A DNA stretch of 64,000 nucleotides from Cupriavidus necator (GTDB taxonomy: Bacteria > Pseudomonadota > Gammaproteobacteria > Burkholderiales > Burkholderiaceae). The stretch's first letter is position 1. The number at the start of each line of letters is the position of its first letter. The stretch lies in contig NZ_SROX01000009.1 of NCBI RefSeq assembly GCF_013141915.1, forward strand, positions 1 through 64,000, written 5' to 3'. Below are positions 19,863 to 30,013 of this stretch, piece by piece. The position numbers and the translations under genes were made by a program. The notes under the pieces are model-generated. The model was not told the DNA's origin, made no database searches, and saw nothing but the letters and a program-made list of their open reading frames with translations.

Positions 19863-21047
19863 ATGAAATGGGCCATCTCCCGCCGGGCGCAGCAACTGAC
19901 CAGCTCGGCCATCCGCGAAATCCTGAAGGTCACCGAGCGTCCGGAAGTCATTTCGTTCGCCGGCGGCCTGCCGTCGCCGGCCTCGTTCCCGGTAGCGGCG
20001 ATGGAAGCGGCGACGGCCCGCGTCTTCGCCGACAACCCGCAGGCGGCGCTGCAATACGCCGCCACCGAAGGCTACCTGCCGCTGCGCGAGTTCATCGCCC
20101 GGCGCCATGAGGTGTCGGTCGAGCGCGTGCTGATCACCACCGGCTCGCAGCAGGCGCTGGACCTGATCGCCAAGGTGATGATCGACCCCGGCAGCAAGGT
20201 GATGGTGGAAACCCCGAGCTATCTCGGCGCGCTGCAGGCATTCTCGCTGTTCGAGCCGGAATTCGTCTCGATCCCCAGCGACGACAAGGGCCTGCTGCCC
20301 GAGGCGCTGACGCCCGAACTGACCGCCGGCGCCCGCTTCCTGTACGCCCTGCCCAACTTCCAAAACCCGACCGGGCGCCGCCTGCCGCTGGAGCGCCGCC
20401 AGGCGCTGGTGGCGCGCGCGCAGGAACAAGGCGTGCTGCTGGTCGAGGACGACCCCTACGGCGCGCTCAGCTACACCGGCGACCAGCTGCCGAGCCTGCT
20501 GTCGATGAACCCCGATGGCGTGATCTACATGGGCTCGTTCTCGAAGATCCTGGCGCCCGGCATGCGCCTGGGCTACGTGATCGCCCCGCCCGAGCTCCAT
20601 TTCAAGCTGTGCCAGGCCAAGCAGGCGTCTGACCTGCACACGCCCACCTTCACCCAGCGCGTGGCCTACGAGACCATCCGCGACGGCCTGCTCGACACCC
20701 ACATCCCGACCATCCGCGAGCTTTACAGCAAGCAGTGCCAGACCATGCTGGACGCGCTCAGGCGCCATATGCCCGAGGGCGTCAGCTGGAATGCGCCCGA
20801 AGGCGGCATGTTCATCTGGATGGAGCTGCCCGAGGGCCTGGACAGCATGGTGATCCTGGAAGAAGCGGTGAAGCGCAACGTCGCCTACGTGCCGGGCGCG
20901 CCGTTCTACGCCGGCAACCCGAAGCGCAACGCGCTGCGCCTGGCCTTTGTCACGGTGCCGGCGGAGCGCATCGAGCAAGGCGTGGCGATCCTCGGCGAAC
21001 TGTTCCGCGAAGCCATTGCCGCGACCCGGCAGCCGCGCGCGGCCTGA
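19863..21047 (+). CDS. PLP-dependent aminotransferase (class I, 2-aminoadipate/LysN-like)
   Basis: A 394-aa aminotransferase without an HTH domain. FAGGLPSPASFP, YAATEGYLPLREFIARR, TTGSQQALDLIAKV, FQNPTGR and the PLP lysine in MGSFSKILAPGMRLGYV follow the order of the MocR-derived catalytic subgroup that includes alpha-aminoadipate and valine-pyruvate transaminases. The start MKWAISRRAQQL at 19863 is chosen; the frame is open from 19818, but the upstream 15 residues have no ribosome-binding site. The amino donor or acceptor is not readable. Confidence 0.88.
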   Translation: MKWAISRRAQQLTSSAIREILKVTERPEVISFAGGLPSPASFPVAAMEAATARVFADNPQAALQYAATEGYLPLREFIARRHEVSVERVLITTGSQQALDLIAKVMIDPGSKVMVETPSYLGALQAFSLFEPEFVSIPSDDKGLLPEALTPELTAGARFLYALPNFQNPTGRRLPLERRQALVARAQEQGVLLVEDDPYGALSYTGDQLPSLLSMNPDGVIYMGSFSKILAPGMRLGYVIAPPELHFKLCQAKQASDLHTPTFTQRVAYETIRDGLLDTHIPTIRELYSKQCQTMLDALRRHMPEGVSWNAPEGGMFIWMELPEGLDSMVILEEAVKRNVAYVPGAPFYAGNPKRNALRLAFVTVPAERIEQGVAILGELFREAIAATRQPRAA

Positions 21048-21084
21048 GCCACGGCAAACGGGCACATCTCACTTGGGAGACGAC

Positions 21085-21729
21085 ATGTTGCGTATCTGGG
21101 GCCGGCTTTCCTCCATCAACGTGCAGAAGGTGGTCTGGTGCGCGCGCGAGCTGCACCTGGACCATGAGCGCGTCGATATCGGCGTGACCAAGGGCGACCT
21201 CGACACCGAGGCCTATGTGCGCCTGAACCCGAACCGCCAGATCCCGGTGATCGAGGATTTCCGCGGCACCGATGTCGGCGGCGAGCCGTTCGTGCTGTGG
21301 GAGTCCAATGCGATCGTGCGCTACCTGTGCGCGCGCTACGGCGAAGGCACGCTGTGGCCCGAGGACGTCAAGGCACGCGCTTCGGCCGACCGCTGGATGG
21401 ACTGGCAGACCACCGCCTTCAGCCCGGCCATGGTGACGGCATTCCTGAACCTGGTGCGCAAGCCCGCAGCCGAGCGCGACCAGGCCGCCATCCAGGCCTC
21501 GTGCGAGCGCACCGAGCCGCTGGCCGCGCTGCTCGACAAGGCGCTGGCCGGACGCGAGTTCGTCGGCGGCGACCGCTTCACCATGGCCGACATCTCGCTG
21601 GCCTGCGCCGCGCACCGCTGGATGGGGTTGCCGCGCAAGCACCAGCCGCGTCCCGACCTGGAACGCTGGCTCAACGCCATGCGCGCCCGCCCCGCCGCCG
21701 GTGGCATCCTGGAGCTGCCGCTGCGCTGA
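21085..21729 (+). CDS. Glutathione S-transferase family protein
   Basis: A 214-aa GST. The thioredoxin-like half has RLSSINVQKVVWCARELHL, with a Ser at the usual catalytic position, NPNRQIPVIEDF (cis-Pro), and WESNAIVRYLCARYG. The helical half carries FVGGDRFTMADISLACAAHRW. It resembles the YfcG/beta-type bacterial enzymes. Start ATG 21085 follows GGGAG. It is the last gene of the plus-strand run and faces the LysE gene. Confidence 0.9.
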   Translation: MLRIWGRLSSINVQKVVWCARELHLDHERVDIGVTKGDLDTEAYVRLNPNRQIPVIEDFRGTDVGGEPFVLWESNAIVRYLCARYGEGTLWPEDVKARASADRWMDWQTTAFSPAMVTAFLNLVRKPAAERDQAAIQASCERTEPLAALLDKALAGREFVGGDRFTMADISLACAAHRWMGLPRKHQPRPDLERWLNAMRARPAAGGILELPLR

Positions 21730-21760
21730 GGCGCAGCGGTTTCCGCCCAGCCCTCGTCGC

Positions 21761-22414
21761 CTACTTCGGCGCGCGCGAGCCCGACGCCGCGGTAAAGATC
21801 CCCAGCCCGATAAAGGCCGCGCCGGTCAGGTAGCGGCCCAGCGCGCGCGCCCGGCCGGCGCGGCGCAGCGCCGGCATCACCGCGGCGGCGGCCATCACAT
21901 AGCATGCATCGGTGGTCGCGGCGATCAGCACGAAGGCCACGCCCAGCGCCAGGCTCTGCCCCAGCGCCGATCCCGCAGGGTTCATGAACTGCGGCAGGAA
22001 GGCCGCGAAGAAGATCGCGGTCTTGGGGTTGAGCAAGGCCACCACAAAGCCATCGCGCACCACCTGGCGCAGGCTGCGCGGCGACGCTTCCGCGGTGCCG
22101 CCATCGGCACCGCTGCCGCCGCCGCGCAAGGCACGCAGGCCCAGCCAGATCAGGTAGGCCGCCCCGGCGTACTTGACCACCGTGAAGGCCAGCGCCGAGA
22201 CCGAGAACAGCACCGCCAGGCCCAGCGAAGCGCCGATGGCATTGCCCAGGTTGCCCAGCGCCACCGCGCCGATCGAGGCCAGGCCAGCCTGGCGGCCCTG
22301 CGCCAGCGTGCGCGTGACGATATAGACCACGGCCGGTCCCGGCGTGATCGCCAGCGCCAGGCTGGCCACCACGAAGGCCATCAGCAGCGGCCACGGCGGG
22401 AGCAATTCAGTCAT
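21761..22414 (-). CDS. LysE/RhtB-family translocator
   Basis: A 217-aa six-helix exporter with ALAITPGPAVVYIVTRTLAQGR (family motif PGPxxxxV) and VALLNPKTAIFFAAFLPQF (LNPK motif), both textbook. The start ATG 22414 has GGGAGG 6-7 bases upstream. It is a closer match to the RhtB/LeuE type than the relative at 17262. It is divergent from lldP. Substrate unknown. Confidence 0.9.
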   Translation of the reverse strand: MTELLPPWPLLMAFVVASLALAITPGPAVVYIVTRTLAQGRQAGLASIGAVALGNLGNAIGASLGLAVLFSVSALAFTVVKYAGAAYLIWLGLRALRGGGSGADGGTAEASPRSLRQVVRDGFVVALLNPKTAIFFAAFLPQFMNPAGSALGQSLALGVAFVLIAATTDACYVMAAAAVMPALRRAGRARALGRYLTGAAFIGLGIFTAASGSRAPK

Positions 22415-22827
22415 GGGAAACCTCCCCTCGAAGTGGGATGGCGCCGACCGGACGCCGGCGCGCTGTCCGCCAGTATGGCGCCATGGCTGCGCCCGCGCCA
22501 GCGGCCGGAATCGTCGCCACAGCCAAGCCATGCGGCGCCGCAGCGGGCTTGCGTACTTTTGCAATGGGCGCCGTTTAGAGTACTCTGGTCGGTGTGCCGC
22601 AAGGGCCGCATGTGCGCCGCCCTGCTCCCTGGGGCAAACCCTGATCCGTGAATGTGGCTCATCGCGGGCATGACGCGATGTACTGCGGCCGGGGGCGGGC
22701 CCTTTCTTAAAATCCTTGTTCTTTGCCGGCACGGCGGATGCCGCACGCCGGTGCAAAGCGCATGCGGGAGTTCCAGGGCACGCAGATCGCCCGGTCACCT
22801 GAGCCAAACCAGAGGAGGATTTCGATC
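22415..22827. other. Divergent intergenic region between lysE-type gene and lldP
   Basis: About 410 bases hold no convincing ORF, hairpin or repeat. Promoters for both divergent genes must lie here, but no unambiguous -35/-10 pair was found. The only firm signal is the ribosome-binding site AGAGGAGGA at 22811-22819 for lldP. Confidence 0.5.
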
Positions 22828-24504
22828 GTGTGGAGTCAAGTCTATGACCCGCTAGGCAATATGGCGCTGTCGACCATTGCCGCGGGAATACCCGTCGCCG
22901 TGCTGCTGGTCGCACTAGCGTTCTTTCATATGCAAGCGCATCTGGCCGCAGGCCTGGCACTGGTAGTGGGCGTGGTGGTGGCCGCCGTGGTATTCGGCAT
23001 GCCCGCCGCGATGGCCGGCAAGGCCGCGGGGCTGGGCATCATTTCCGGTTTGTTCCCGATCGGCTGGATTGTTCTCAACATCATCTTCCTGCACCGGCTG
23101 ACAACCCTGAACGGATCGTTCAAGGTCTTGCAGGGCTCCATCTCTGGCGTGACCGAAGACCGCCGCCTGCAGCTGCTGCTGGTGGCGTTCAGTTTTGGCG
23201 CCTTCTTCGAGGGCGCGGCCGGCTTCGGCACGCCGGTGGCAGTGACCGGCGCCATCCTGATCGGCCTGGGCTTTTCCCCGCTGGCGGCCTCGGGCCTGGC
23301 GCTGATCGCCAACACCGCGCCGGTGGCGTTCGGCGCGCTGGGGGCCCCGATCATCGGCCTGTCGTCGGTGACGGGCATCGACCAGGTCACGCTGTCGGCC
23401 ATGATCGGGCGCCAGTTGCCGTTCTTCTCCGTGCTGGTGCCATTCTGGCTGATCTGGGCCTTCGCCGGGTTCCGCGGCATGCTCGCGATCTGGCCTGCGA
23501 TCCTGGTGGCCGGCGTGACCTTCGCCGTTCCGCAATTCCTGGTGTCGAACTTCCACGGCCCCTGGCTGGTGGACGTGATCTCTTCGCTGGTGTCGATGGG
23601 CTGCCTGACCCTGTTCCTGAAGATCTGGCACCCCAAGGAGATCTGGACTTCGACCAAGATCCTCGGCCGTCACGACGAGTCCAAAGTCGACCATCCCGAA
23701 GCGCTCGAAGCCGACGCCCGCGCTACCGCCGCTTCGGCCGGCATCTCGGTGGTGAAGGCCTGGATGCCGTGGGTCATCCTGACCGTGTTCGTCTTCGTGT
23801 GGGGCATCCCCGAGTTCAAGAAGATGATGGACGCCGTGTGGCAGTTCAAATTCCCGGTGCCCGGGCTGGACAAGGCCATCATCAAGCATCCGCCGGTCAC
23901 GCCCAAGGAAATTGCCGAGCCGGCCGTGTTCCTGTTCAATGTGCTGTCGATGGCCGGCACCGGCATCCTGGTATCGGCCGTGGTCGGTGGCCTGCTGATG
24001 GGCTACTCGGTGCCGCGCCTGCTCAAGGAATACTGGGAAACCATCAAGCTGACCAAGTTCTCGCTGCTGACCATCAGCGCCATGTTCGGCATCGGCTACC
24101 TGACCCGCTATTCGGGCCTCGACGCAACGCTGGGCCTGGCGTTTGCGCAGACCGGCGTGCTCTATCCCCTGTTCGGCACCATGCTGGGCTGGCTGGGCGT
24201 GGCGCTGACCGGTTCCGACACTGCCTCGAACGTGCTGTTCGGCGGCCTGCAGAAAACCACCGCCGAGCAGCTGGGCCTGTCGCCGGTGCTGATGGCTTCG
24301 GCCAACAGCTCGGGCGGCGTGATGGGCAAGATGATCGACGCGCAGTCAATCGTGGTGGCCTCGACCGCGACCAAGTGGTACGGACACGAAGGCGACATCC
24401 TGCGCTATGTGTTCTTCCATTCGATCGCACTGGCCATCCTGGTCGGCATCTTCGTTACGCTGCAGGCCTATGTGCCGCCGTTCACGCATATGGTTATCCA
24501 CTGA
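22828..24504 (+). CDS. lldP: L-lactate permease
   Basis: A 558-aa LctP/LldP family carrier with 12 or more helices, which imports L-lactate (also D-lactate and glycolate) with protons. Diagnostic stretches are FGAFFEGAAGFGTPVAVTGA, NTAPVAFGALGAPI, GWLGVALTGSDTASNVLFGG and ASANSSGGVMGKMIDAQSI. The start is GTG 22828 (VWSQVYDPLGN), because a near-perfect AGAGGAGGA lies 8 bases upstream, and relatives begin with a W-x-Q-x-Y-x-P sequence. No dehydrogenase genes are adjacent. A strong terminator follows. Confidence 0.95.
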   Translation: MWSQVYDPLGNMALSTIAAGIPVAVLLVALAFFHMQAHLAAGLALVVGVVVAAVVFGMPAAMAGKAAGLGIISGLFPIGWIVLNIIFLHRLTTLNGSFKVLQGSISGVTEDRRLQLLLVAFSFGAFFEGAAGFGTPVAVTGAILIGLGFSPLAASGLALIANTAPVAFGALGAPIIGLSSVTGIDQVTLSAMIGRQLPFFSVLVPFWLIWAFAGFRGMLAIWPAILVAGVTFAVPQFLVSNFHGPWLVDVISSLVSMGCLTLFLKIWHPKEIWTSTKILGRHDESKVDHPEALEADARATAASAGISVVKAWMPWVILTVFVFVWGIPEFKKMMDAVWQFKFPVPGLDKAIIKHPPVTPKEIAEPAVFLFNVLSMAGTGILVSAVVGGLLMGYSVPRLLKEYWETIKLTKFSLLTISAMFGIGYLTRYSGLDATLGLAFAQTGVLYPLFGTMLGWLGVALTGSDTASNVLFGGLQKTTAEQLGLSPVLMASANSSGGVMGKMIDAQSIVVASTATKWYGHEGDILRYVFFHSIALAILVGIFVTLQAYVPPFTHMVIH

Positions 24505-24536
24505 TACTGCGGCCGCGGCCGCACCTCATTGCAGAC

Positions 24537-24561
24537 AAAGCCCCGCCCCGGCGGGGCTTTT
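24537..24561 (+). terminator. Intrinsic terminator after lldP
   Basis: GCCCCGC at 24540-24546 pairs with GCGGGGC at 24551-24557 around a 4-base loop; flanking AAA and TTT extend the stem and TTTT closes it. It isolates lldP from the ABC exporter downstream. Confidence 0.9.
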
Positions 24562-24659
24562 CCGTGGCGCGACGCGCGTATCATGTTGCGTCTGCTCCGC
24601 CGCACGCGCGCCCCCGTCCCACGAAGACAGCGGGCACGCCTGGCACAACGGAACCCGCC

Positions 24660-26489
24660 ATGTTGCGTCGCCTGGAAAGACTGATCGATCCCTTCCGCCA
24701 CATGCCCGACCGGGAGCCGCCGGGCCAGGTCCTGCGCTTCTACACGTGGTACCTGCGCGAAGTCTGGGGCGTATTCGTGCTGCTCTTGCTGGTCGGCCTG
24801 GTCGGCGCGCTGATCGAGGTGGCGCTGTTCAGCTTCCTCGGCCGGCTGGTCGACATGGCGCAGACCACGCCCGGCGCGGAGTTCTTTACCCGGCATCGCA
24901 ACGAGCTGGTGTGGATGCTAGTGGTGGCCGTGCTGCTGCGGCCCGTTTTTTTAGGCCTGCACGACGTGCTGGTGCACCAGGTCATCAATCCCAGCCTGTC
25001 CAACCTGATCCGCTGGCAGAACCACCGCTACGTGCTCAAGCAGAGCCTGTCGTTCTTCCAGAACGACTTTGCCGGGCGCATCGCCCAGCGCATCATGCAG
25101 ACCGGCTTCTCGCTGCGCGACTCGGCGGTGCAGGCCGTCGATGCGCTGTGGCACGTGCTGATCTACGCGGTCAGTTCGCTGGTGCTGTTCGCCCAGGCCG
25201 ACTGGCGGCTGATGATCCCGCTGCTGCTGTGGATCGGCTGCTACGTCGCCGCGCTGCTGTACTTCGTGCCGCGCGTGAAGCAGCGCTCGGTGGTCGCCAC
25301 CGAATCGCGCTCGCGGCTGATGGGGCGCATCGTCGACGGCTACACCAATATCACCACGCTCAAGCTGTTTGCCCATACCCGGCAGGAAGAAGACTACGCG
25401 CGCGACGCCATGTCCGAGCAGACCGAGAAGACGCGGCAGGCCGGACGCATGGTCAGCGGCATGGACATCACCATCACCGCGATGAACGGCGCTTTGATCG
25501 CCGGCACCACCGGCCTGGCGGTGTGGCTGTGGAGCACCGGGCATGTCACCACCGGCGCGATCGCCCTGACCACCGGGCTGGTGATCCGCATCAACAATAT
25601 GTCCGCGTGGATCATGTGGGTGGTCAACGGCATCTTCGAGAACGTCGGGCAGGTGCAGGACGGCATGAAAACCATCGCGGTGCCGCGCAAGGTGACCGAC
25701 CGGCCAGGCGCGCAAGCGCTGCACGTCGCGCACGGCGAAGTCCGCTTCGAGCAGGTGGGCTTCCACTACGGCAAGGGCTCGGGCGTGATCGAGGGCGTCA
25801 ACCTGACCGTGCGGCCGGGCGAGAAGATCGGGCTGGTCGGCCCTTCCGGCGCCGGCAAGTCGACGCTGGTCAACCTGCTGCTGCGCCTCTACGATGTCGA
25901 GCGCGGCCGCATCCTGATCGACGGCCAGGACATTGCCACGGTCACGCAGGAAAGCCTGCGCGCGCAGATCGGCATGGTCACGCAGGACACCTCGCTGCTG
26001 CACCGCTCGATCCGCGAGAACCTGCTCTACGGCAAGCCCTCCAGCACGGAAGCCGAACTGGCCGCGGCGCTGCACCGGGCCCGCGCCGACGAGTTCGTCC
26101 CCCACCTGGTCGATGCCCACGGCAACACCGGGCTGGAAGCGCAGGTCGGCGAGCGCGGCGTGAAGCTGTCAGGCGGCCAGCGCCAGCGCATCGCGATCGC
26201 GCGGGTGCTGCTCAAGAACGCGCCGATCCTGATCCTCGACGAAGCCACCTCGGCGCTGGACTCCGAGGTGGAAGCCGCCATCCAGGAAAGCCTGGAAACG
26301 CTGATGCAAGGCAAGACCGTGATTGCCATCGCGCACCGGCTGTCGACGATCGCCCGCATGGACCGGCTGGTGGTGCTGGACAACGGGCATATCGTGGAGA
26401 ACGGCACGCACGCGGAATTGCTGGCGCATGGGGGGCTGTATGCGCGCTTGTGGGCGCATCAGACCGGGGGATTCGTGGGAGTGGATTGA
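24660..26489 (+). CDS. ABC exporter (fused membrane and ATPase domains)
   Basis: A 609-aa half-transporter. Six membrane helices occupy about residues 30-330, and the nucleotide-binding domain about 365-595 has Walker A GLVGPSGAGKSTL, signature VKLSGGQRQRIAIARVLL, Walker B ILILDEATSALDSE and the H-loop AIAHRLSTIARM. It belongs to the MsbA/multidrug-type class and works as a homodimer or with a partner. The start is ATG 24660 (MLRRLERLIDPF). It stands alone between a terminator and palindromic repeats, so substrate cannot be inferred; relatives are usually annotated as multidrug or lipid exporters. Confidence 0.9.
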   Translation: MLRRLERLIDPFRHMPDREPPGQVLRFYTWYLREVWGVFVLLLLVGLVGALIEVALFSFLGRLVDMAQTTPGAEFFTRHRNELVWMLVVAVLLRPVFLGLHDVLVHQVINPSLSNLIRWQNHRYVLKQSLSFFQNDFAGRIAQRIMQTGFSLRDSAVQAVDALWHVLIYAVSSLVLFAQADWRLMIPLLLWIGCYVAALLYFVPRVKQRSVVATESRSRLMGRIVDGYTNITTLKLFAHTRQEEDYARDAMSEQTEKTRQAGRMVSGMDITITAMNGALIAGTTGLAVWLWSTGHVTTGAIALTTGLVIRINNMSAWIMWVVNGIFENVGQVQDGMKTIAVPRKVTDRPGAQALHVAHGEVRFEQVGFHYGKGSGVIEGVNLTVRPGEKIGLVGPSGAGKSTLVNLLLRLYDVERGRILIDGQDIATVTQESLRAQIGMVTQDTSLLHRSIRENLLYGKPSSTEAELAAALHRARADEFVPHLVDAHGNTGLEAQVGERGVKLSGGQRQRIAIARVLLKNAPILILDEATSALDSEVEAAIQESLETLMQGKTVIAIAHRLSTIARMDRLVVLDNGHIVENGTHAELLAHGGLYARLWAHQTGGFVGVD

Positions 26490-26504
26490 GGCGGCCGGTT
26501 TGCT

Positions 26505-26668
26505 CCCCTCTCCCGCTCGCGGAAGAGGGGCCGGGGGAGAGGGCCGGCGCATCGGGATGCGTGGGCCCTCGCTGAGCCAGGAAAACCCAATCGGCAAGCA
26601 GGAAAGCGGGTCACTTCGTGGACACGCTGGCCCTCTCCCCCGCCCCTCTCCCATACATGGGAGAGGGG
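26505..26668. repeat. Second cluster of CCCCTCTCCC palindromic repeats
   Basis: Same family as 8056-8190. The best unit is a perfect palindrome, CCCCTCTCCCAT at 26643-26654 and ATGGGAGAGGGG at 26657-26668. A looser unit lies at 26505-26530 and a half-unit GGGGGAGAGGG at 26533-26543. Again the location is between the ends of two convergent genes. Confidence 0.75.
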
Positions 26669-26692
26669 AGAAAACACCTGCTTCGATGAAGC

Positions 26693-29035
<2,343 letters not shown>

Positions 29036-29115
29036 GGATAGGCAAGGATTCGGCGCGCCACGCGTTGGACTTCAATGGCGGGCGCACCGGGTGGCTTGTG
29101 ATTCGTGGGTGCCGG

Positions 29116-29916
29116 TCAGGGCATGGCACGGCGCGCGCCGATCACCATCTTCACGCGCGGACCGTCGTCGCCGGCGCCGGCGCTGGCGCGCTTGAGCACC
29201 ACGCCCTGCTGTGGCTGGTACAGCCGGTAGAACTGCAGCACGGTGCTGACATACTGCCGGGTTTCCGGATAGGGCGGAATGCGGTTGTTGTAGCGCTGCA
29301 CCGCGCCCTCGCCGGCGTTGTACGCCGCCAGCACCAGTTCGAGGTTGTTGGGGAACTGCTGCATCAGCCAGCTCAGGTAGCGCACGCCGGCGGTAATGTT
29401 GGTGCGCGGATCGGCCAGCTTCTGCTCGATGCTGCGGCGCGCATCGGCGCTGACGCCAAAGCGCGCGCCGGTATCGGGGATCACCTGCATCAGGCCGATC
29501 GCGCCCTTGGGCGACACCGCCGCCGGGTTGAAACCGGACTCCACCGCCATCACCGCCTTGACCAGCGCGGGATCAACATCCTGCTTGCCGGCGATCTGGT
29601 GGATCAGCGGCTCGACGGTCTTGATGTTGGGATGGTTGACGACGTAGCGGTACAGCTTGTGCTGTTCCAGGTCGATGTCCGCGCCCGCGGCCTGCGCCTG
29701 CCGTGCGGACAGGCGCGCGGAGTCGAGCTTGCCGCCGTCCTTCATAAACAGCTTGTAGCGCGCGTCCAGCTTCTGGTCGGCAAAGTGGGCCACGCCGTCG
29801 TCATCGATGTAGCCCCACAGCTCGGCATGCGCCGCCGGCACGCAGGCAAGCCCGGCCAGCGCCAGCAGCACTGCCGTCGCCTTGCGCCATGGGTTGCCGG
29901 GGGTTCTCGTCTTCAT
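29116..29916 (-). CDS. Lytic transglycosylase, SLT domain
   Basis: A 266-aa secreted murein hydrolase that cleaves between MurNAc and GlcNAc with formation of 1,6-anhydro ends. Residues 1-31 are a signal peptide (AVLLALAGLACVPAAHAEL). A short DUF4124-like stretch (LWGYIDDDGVAHFADQKLDARY) precedes the SLT domain with catalytic Glu in VKAVMAVESGFNPAAVSPKGAIGLMQVIP and the AAYNAGEGAVQRY motif. The start MKTRTPGNP at 29916 fits the signal peptide; the open frame runs to 29979. It lies between parE and parC in the same direction. Confidence 0.9.
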   Translation of the reverse strand: MKTRTPGNPWRKATAVLLALAGLACVPAAHAELWGYIDDDGVAHFADQKLDARYKLFMKDGGKLDSARLSARQAQAAGADIDLEQHKLYRYVVNHPNIKTVEPLIHQIAGKQDVDPALVKAVMAVESGFNPAAVSPKGAIGLMQVIPDTGARFGVSADARRSIEQKLADPRTNITAGVRYLSWLMQQFPNNLELVLAAYNAGEGAVQRYNNRIPPYPETRQYVSTVLQFYRLYQPQQGVVLKRASAGAGDDGPRVKMVIGARRAMP

Positions 29917-30013
29917 CGTGCGTTCCAGAGTACGGCGGACCGGAGCCGGCATTATGCGCCAATCGGGCGGGGCCGGCACCGGACCGGCCCCGCCCGCGGC
30001 GCAGCGGCCCGGC

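Noticed and set aside
22490..22600. A sigma-70 promoter for lldP near TTGCGT at 22549
   Set aside because: No -10 box lies at 16-18 bases; the nearest TAGAGT is 21 bases away.
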